Notes under the pieces: generated by a model
Told to the model about the DNA's origin: nothing
Database searches by the model: none
What the model saw: only the letters and a program-made list of their open reading frames with translations
Assembly: GCA_947087265.1 (NCBI GenBank)
Contig: CAMUBY010000005.1
Coordinates: 53,202 to 117,201 of the forward strand
Source: an uncultured Clostridia bacterium
Lineage (GTDB): Bacteria > Bacillota > Clostridia > Christensenellales > Borkfalkiaceae
Length of the DNA: 64,000 nucleotides
Reading direction: 5' to 3'
In this document: positions 59,915 through 64,000 of the stretch, one piece after another
Layout of the letters: the number at the start of each line of letters is the position of its first letter
Position numbering within the stretch: the stretch's first letter is position 1
Program-made: the position numbers and the translations under genes

Positions 59915-61000
59915 ATGGAAAACAGAACTTATCATGTAGGGATAATCGGAGCGACGGGCATGGTCGGTCAACGCTTTATTACCCTGCTTGCAAACCACCC
60001 CTGGTTCCGCCCCGTAGCGCTGCTTGCAAGCGGACGCTCGGCAGGAAAACTCTACAAAGATGCAGTCGGCGAAAAATGGGCGATGAACGTGCCCGTGCCC
60101 GCCTATGCGGAAAATATGACGGTACTCGATGCGGACAAAGACGCCGAACAGTTAGTCGGAAAAGTCGATTTCGTATTTTGTGCGGTCAACATGAAAAAGG
60201 ACGAAATCAAAGCGCTCGAAGAACGGTATGCAAAGCTCGAAATTCCCGTCGTATCCAACAACTCGGCGCACCGCGGCACGAAAGACGTACCAATGATTAT
60301 CCCTGAAATCAATCCCGAACACCTCGGAGTGATTACGGCGCAGAAAAAACGGCTGGGAACGAAACGCGGTTTCATTGCGGTGAAGAGCAACTGTTCTTTG
60401 CAATCGTACGTTCCCCTGCTGCACCCCCTGATGAAATTCGGCATAAAATCGGTCGCTGTGTGCACTTACCAGGCAATTTCGGGCGCGGGAAAAACCTTTG
60501 CAACCATGCCCGAAATCGTAGACAACGTCATCCCCTTTATTGGCGGCGAAGAAGAAAAGAGCGAACGCGAACCCTTAAAAATTTGGGGTAAGTTGGAAGA
60601 AGACGGCATTTGCGACGCTACCGCTCCGCGCATTACGGCGCAGTGTCTGCGCGTGCCCGTGACCGACGGGCATACCGCGGCGGTGTTTGTTTCTTTTGAG
60701 AAAAAACCGTTAAAAGAAGAAATTATCGCGGCGTGGAAAAACTATGCAGGCGAGCCGCAACGGCTTTCCCTCCCCTCTGCGCCCAAACAGTTTTTGCACT
60801 ATTCGGAGGAAGACAACCGCCCGCAGCCCAAACTCGACCGCATGACGGAAAACGGAATGGCGGTGTTTGCGGGGCGGCTTCGGGAAGATACTCTGTTCGA
60901 TTACAAGTTCATCGGTTTCTCGCATAATACGCTGCGCGGCGCGGCAGGCGGCGCAGTGCTCCTTGCCGAACTTCTTGCGGCGAAGGGTTACTTTAACTAA
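59915..61000 (+). CDS. asd: Aspartate-semialdehyde dehydrogenase
   Basis: 361 residues from ATG 59915 (GGAGG site); the frame is open further back but that is riboswitch RNA. N-terminal Rossmann GIIGATGMVGQRF, RSAGKLYKDAVG-like segment, catalytic Cys160 in VKSNCSLQS, and TYQAISGAGKTF. The pattern is that of the archaeal/fungal-type Asd, common in Clostridia. It makes aspartate semialdehyde, the branch point to lysine and threonine. First gene of the lysine operon. Confidence 0.95.
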   Translation: MENRTYHVGIIGATGMVGQRFITLLANHPWFRPVALLASGRSAGKLYKDAVGEKWAMNVPVPAYAENMTVLDADKDAEQLVGKVDFVFCAVNMKKDEIKALEERYAKLEIPVVSNNSAHRGTKDVPMIIPEINPEHLGVITAQKKRLGTKRGFIAVKSNCSLQSYVPLLHPLMKFGIKSVAVCTYQAISGAGKTFATMPEIVDNVIPFIGGEEEKSEREPLKIWGKLEEDGICDATAPRITAQCLRVPVTDGHTAAVFVSFEKKPLKEEIIAAWKNYAGEPQRLSLPSAPKQFLHYSEEDNRPQPKLDRMTENGMAVFAGRLREDTLFDYKFIGFSHNTLRGAAGGAVLLAELLAAKGYFN

Positions 61001-61063
61001 CAAACTTTTTTAATTTCACATACGATAATCAAGCGGACGCTTACGCGCCCGAAGGAGCAATTT

Positions 61064-61954
61064 ATGACCGGTTTTTTGAAAGGCTCGGCAACGGCAATGA
61101 TTACCCCGTTTTGTAAGGACGGCGTGAATTTCAAAGCATTCGGCGAAATGATGGAGTATCAGATTGCAAACGGCACCGATGCACTTGTGATACTCGGCAC
61201 CACGGGCGAACCCCCCGTTATGACGGAAGAAGAAAAAATTTCGCTCATTCGCTATGCGGTAGAAAAAAACGCAGGCAGAGTCAAACTTCTCGTCGGCGCA
61301 GGCAGCAACTGTACGCAACACGCGATAGAAGCCGCGCGCCTTGCAGAAAAACTCGGCGCGGACGGCATTCTTGCCGTAACCCCGTACTACAACAAGTGCA
61401 CTCAAAAAGGTATCTACGAATATTACGCGGCAATATGCGGCGCCGTAAAAATTCCTGTTATCTGTTACAACGTGCCTTCGCGCACAGGCGTTAATATTCT
61501 CCCCGAAACCGTGGAAGAAATCGCAAAAATCCCTAACGTGGCAGGCATTAAAGAAGCGAGCGGTAACATGGCGCAGGTACTCGAAACCGCGCGCAGAATC
61601 CGCGGCAAATGCGACCTATATTCGGGTGAAGACGCTTTGAATCTCCCCATTCTCTGCGCGGGCGGCACGGCGGTCATTTCCGTTGTTTCCAACCTCGCAC
61701 CCAAAGAAGTAAAAACGCTTGTCACCGCAGTGGAAAAATGCGATTTGCCCGCAGCCGTTGCATTTAGCGATAAACTTCTTCCGCTTGTGAAAGCGTGTTT
61801 TTCGGAAGTCAATCCTATCCCCGTGAAAGAGGGCATGAATTTGCTCGGCTTCGATGCGGGTCAGCCGCGCGCCCCCTTGACGGAATTGGAACACGAACAC
61901 CGCGTACTGCTCAAAAAAACAATGATAGACTTCGGTTTGAAGGTGACGGAATGA
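61064..61954 (+). CDS. dapA: 4-hydroxy-tetrahydrodipicolinate synthase
   Basis: 296 residues, standard TIM barrel. Substrate loop GTTGEPPVMTEEE, YYNKCTQKG, Tyr in VPSRTGVNI and Schiff-base Lys163 in GIKEASG. Condenses pyruvate with aspartate semialdehyde. GAAGGAG site; the stop overlaps dapB as ATGA. Its product also leads to dipicolinate, needed by the spore genes elsewhere in the window. Confidence 0.97.
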   Translation: MTGFLKGSATAMITPFCKDGVNFKAFGEMMEYQIANGTDALVILGTTGEPPVMTEEEKISLIRYAVEKNAGRVKLLVGAGSNCTQHAIEAARLAEKLGADGILAVTPYYNKCTQKGIYEYYAAICGAVKIPVICYNVPSRTGVNILPETVEEIAKIPNVAGIKEASGNMAQVLETARRIRGKCDLYSGEDALNLPILCAGGTAVISVVSNLAPKEVKTLVTAVEKCDLPAAVAFSDKLLPLVKACFSEVNPIPVKEGMNLLGFDAGQPRAPLTELEHEHRVLLKKTMIDFGLKVTE

Positions 61955-62691
61955 AAATTATTTTATGCGGCGCGTGCGGCAGAATGGGAAAAGAAGTTGC
62001 CGAATGCGCGAAAGACGATATTGTTTGCGGCGTGGACTGGAAACCCTCTCCCATGCAGTTTCCCGTTTATTCCTCCTTTTCGGAAGTCACGGAAGCGGCA
62101 GACGCCGTGATTGACTTTTCCTCGCCCGCCAAACTGGAAGAGCGCTTGGCATTTTGCGCGGCACGTAACCTTCCCGTCGTGCTTGCGGCAACAGGCTACA
62201 CCGAAGAGGACGAAAAAACAGTTGCAAACTACGCAAAAAAAATTGCGGTTTTCAAAACGGGAAATTTATCGCTCGGGGTCAACGTGCTGCAATACCTTGT
62301 CAAAAAAGCGGCGGCGGCGCTTGGGGATTTCGACGTGGAAATCATTGAACGGCATCACAATCAAAAAAAGGACGCGCCGTCGGGGACCGCCCTTATGCTC
62401 GCAAACAGCGTAAACGAGGGATTCGGAAATTCCAAGCAGTTTACTTACGGGCGGCACGGCGTTGTCGGCGCGCGGGAGAAGAAGGAAATCGGCATTCATG
62501 CCGTACGCGGCGGCAGTATTGTTGGCGAACACGAAGTGATGTTTGCAGGCACGGACGAAGTTATCAGCCTCTCGCACTCTGCACAAAGCCGCAAAATATT
62601 TGCAAACGGCGCACTGAAGGCCGCAAAATGGTTACAAGGAAAGCCGTGCGGGCTCTATGATATGAACGATTTACTGTCAGATTTGCTTTAA
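61951..62691 (+). CDS. dapB: 4-hydroxy-tetrahydrodipicolinate reductase
   Basis: 246 residues from ATG 61951; an upstream frame inside dapA is rejected. Nucleotide-binding GACGRMGKEVAE at 8-19, ATGYTEED, GNLSLGVNVLQ, the hallmark ERHHNQKKDAPSGTAL with catalytic His and Lys, and GIHAVRGGSIVGEHEV. Reduces the DapA product with NAD(P)H. Last gene of the operon. Confidence 0.96.
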   Translation: MKIILCGACGRMGKEVAECAKDDIVCGVDWKPSPMQFPVYSSFSEVTEAADAVIDFSSPAKLEERLAFCAARNLPVVLAATGYTEEDEKTVANYAKKIAVFKTGNLSLGVNVLQYLVKKAAAALGDFDVEIIERHHNQKKDAPSGTALMLANSVNEGFGNSKQFTYGRHGVVGAREKKEIGIHAVRGGSIVGEHEVMFAGTDEVISLSHSAQSRKIFANGALKAAKWLQGKPCGLYDMNDLLSDLL

Positions 62692-62703
62692 TTTTTTCGC
62701 ATG

Positions 62704-62732
62704 AAAAGACCTCGCGATTTGCGAGGTCTTTT
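62704..62732. terminator. Bidirectional terminator between dapB and galE
   Basis: 12-bp perfect stem AAAAGACCTCGC/GCGAGGTCTTTT, loop GATTT, then ATTTTTAG on the plus side. Confidence 0.87.
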
Positions 62733-62736
62733 ATTT

Positions 62737-63747
62737 TTAGTTATCGTAACCGTTCGGATTGTTTTTCTGCCAGTTCCACTGGTCAATACACATTTTCTCC
62801 AAATCGTATTCGGCTTTCCAACCGAGTTCATGATAAGCTTTCTCGGCGGACGCGTAGCAGGCGGGCACGTCGCCTGCGCGGCGAGGTTTTATTTCATAAG
62901 GCAGAGAAGCACCGCAAGCTTTGGAAAACGCGTGTATCATGTCGAGTACGCTATACCCCTTTCCTGTGCCTAAATTGTATACGTGCACGCCGCTTTTTAT
63001 AAGATTTTTGACCGCCGCAACGTGTCCCTTTGCAAGGTCAACGACGTGGATATAGTCGCGCACGCCTGTGCCGTCGGGCGTGGGATAGTTGTTACCGAAC
63101 ACGCCGATTGTTTGCAATTTACCGCTCGCCACCTGCGCCACATAAGGCATAAGATTGTTTGGAATGCCTTGCGGGTCTTCCCCGATAAGTCCGCTCTCGT
63201 GCGCACCGACGGGATTGAAATAGCGCAAAAGCGCGATATTCCAGGTTTTGTCGGAATTCCATAAATCACGCAGCATTTGCTCCTGCATGAGTTTGGTTGC
63301 ACCGTAAGGATTGGTCGTGGAAAGTCTGCAAGTTTCGTCAAGCGGCAGACGTTCGGGCTCTCCGTAAACGGTTGCCGAAGAAGAAAAGATAAAATTCTTA
63401 ACGCCGTATGCACGCATAGTTTCGAGCAACACCAGCGTGGAAACCAAATTATTGTCGTAATAAGCAAGCGGCAAAGCAACACTCTCGCCTACCGCTTTTA
63501 AGCCCGCAAAATGAATCACCCATTGAAATGTATGCTCGCGGAAGATTTCATTTAACGCATTACGGTCGCGCACGTCTGCCTTGTAAAAAGTCACTTTTCT
63601 ATTTGTAATCTGTTCTACGCGGCGCAGAGCCTCTTCTTTGGAATTGATGAGATTATCAACAACGACAACTTCATAGCCTGCGTTTAATAATTCCACTACG
63701 GTATGGGAACCGATAAAACCCGCGCCGCCCGTTACTAATACTTTCAT
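62737..63747 (-). CDS. galE: UDP-glucose 4-epimerase
   Basis: 336 residues. NAD-binding [15 protein letters not shown] at 7-21, [26 protein letters not shown] and catalytic Tyr/Lys in [12 protein letters not shown], then [20 protein letters not shown] and [14 protein letters not shown]. Interconverts UDP-glucose and UDP-galactose. AAGGGG site; single gene with a perfect consensus promoter, so probably well expressed. Confidence 0.96.
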   Translation of the reverse strand: MKVLVTGGAGFIGSHTVVELLNAGYEVVVVDNLINSKEEALRRVEQITNRKVTFYKADVRDRNALNEIFREHTFQWVIHFAGLKAVGESVALPLAYYDNNLVSTLVLLETMRAYGVKNFIFSSSATVYGEPERLPLDETCRLSTTNPYGATKLMQEQMLRDLWNSDKTWNIALLRYFNPVGAHESGLIGEDPQGIPNNLMPYVAQVASGKLQTIGVFGNNYPTPDGTGVRDYIHVVDLAKGHVAAVKNLIKSGVHVYNLGTGKGYSVLDMIHAFSKACGASLPYEIKPRRAGDVPACYASAEKAYHELGWKAEYDLEKMCIDQWNWQKNNPNGYDN

Positions 63748-63773
63748 GAAAATCCCCTTTACTGTTTTCTTCT

Positions 63774-63802
63774 ATTATAACCGTTCTGGAAAAATCTGTC
63801 AA
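63774..63802 (-). promoter_or_regulatory. Consensus sigma-A promoter of galE
   Basis: Minus strand: TTGACA (63802-63797), 17 bases, TATAAT (63779-63774). The rest of the space up to 63923 is A/T-rich with a small CGGAC-GGAA-GTCCG hairpin at 63897-63910. Confidence 0.9.
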
Positions 63803-63923
63803 GAAACTGTTAAAAAGTCATACGGACAAATGCGCATTTCAAAATAATGAAAAACTTTTTATAGTTAAATATTGCGCACAAGTAATTTCTGTAAAACGGA
63901 CGGAAGTCCGCGAAACGGTAAAA

Positions 63924-63948
63924 AAAGCCTTCCCTCACGGGAAGGCTT

Positions 63949-63949
<1 letters not shown>
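63924..63949 (-). terminator. Terminator after tRNA-Thr
   Basis: 11-bp perfect stem AAAGCCTTCCC/GGGAAGGCTTT with loop TCAC and a run of seven T on the minus side. Confidence 0.87.

Positions 63950-64000
<51 letters not shown>

Overview
The window reads as one chromosome segment of an endospore-forming Bacillota of the class Clostridia, probably a gut-type, plant-glycan-using anaerobe. The support is spoIVA, spoVAD, spoVAE and a YlmC/YmxH gene, sigma-A promoters with 17-base spacers, sigma-E-like promoters, GGAGG ribosome sites, an L-box riboswitch, and a rhamnoside-degrading locus. TGA is used as a stop, so the code is standard. No phage, insertion sequence or CRISPR array was seen. 41 of 49 genes lie on the minus strand.

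Layout. 1-7.6 kb: end of an esterase-like gene, sbcC-sbcD, a divergent DnaD-like replication gene, a YlmC/YmxH gene and a DeoR-family regulator. 7.6-27.7 kb: a long minus-strand run, in order of transcription GH3 glucosidase, small membrane protein, anchored beta-protein, two large lipoproteins, GH78 rhamnosidase, rhaB, rhaA, fucO, rhaD and a sugar symporter. Divergent from it is a GH128-like lipoprotein (28.0-29.3 kb), followed by a GH5 lipoprotein (29.4-31.2 kb). 31.2-31.9 kb: tRNA-Arg with a duplicated 5' half, and a cluster of DnaA boxes. 31.9-45.7 kb: NusG-II/apbE, a lipoprotein, spoVAE/spoVAD, secA-prfB-tsaD, a degenerate DeoC paralogue, nadD-yqeK/rsfS/DUF4097 and small membrane genes. 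45.7-51 kb: one operon of a UDPGP-type nucleotidyltransferase, MBL hydrolase, recX, birA and nnrED. 51-59.6 kb: a uL15-like protein, spoIVA with its own sigma-E-like promoter, and an operon of membrane protein, methyltransferase, hslO, TPR and HEAT-like genes. 59.6-62.7 kb: lysine riboswitch then asd-dapA-dapB. 62.7-64 kb: galE and the 3' part of tRNA-Thr.

How the genes fit together. Rhamnosylated plant glycans would be trimmed outside by surface GH3/GH5/GH128-like enzymes and imported. GH78 has no signal peptide, so it would release L-rhamnose in the cytoplasm, where RhaA, RhaB and RhaD make DHAP and lactaldehyde, and FucO reduces the lactaldehyde to propanediol. The GH3-membrane-lipoprotein part upstream of GH78 has no function I can name and is the best candidate for something undescribed. 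Other points of interest are a DnaD protein fused to the N-terminal part of a DnaC-type loader without its ATPase, a non-ribosomal protein ending in a uL15-like domain, a transcribed half-tRNA, and overlapping divergent promoters between sbcD and the DnaD-like gene.
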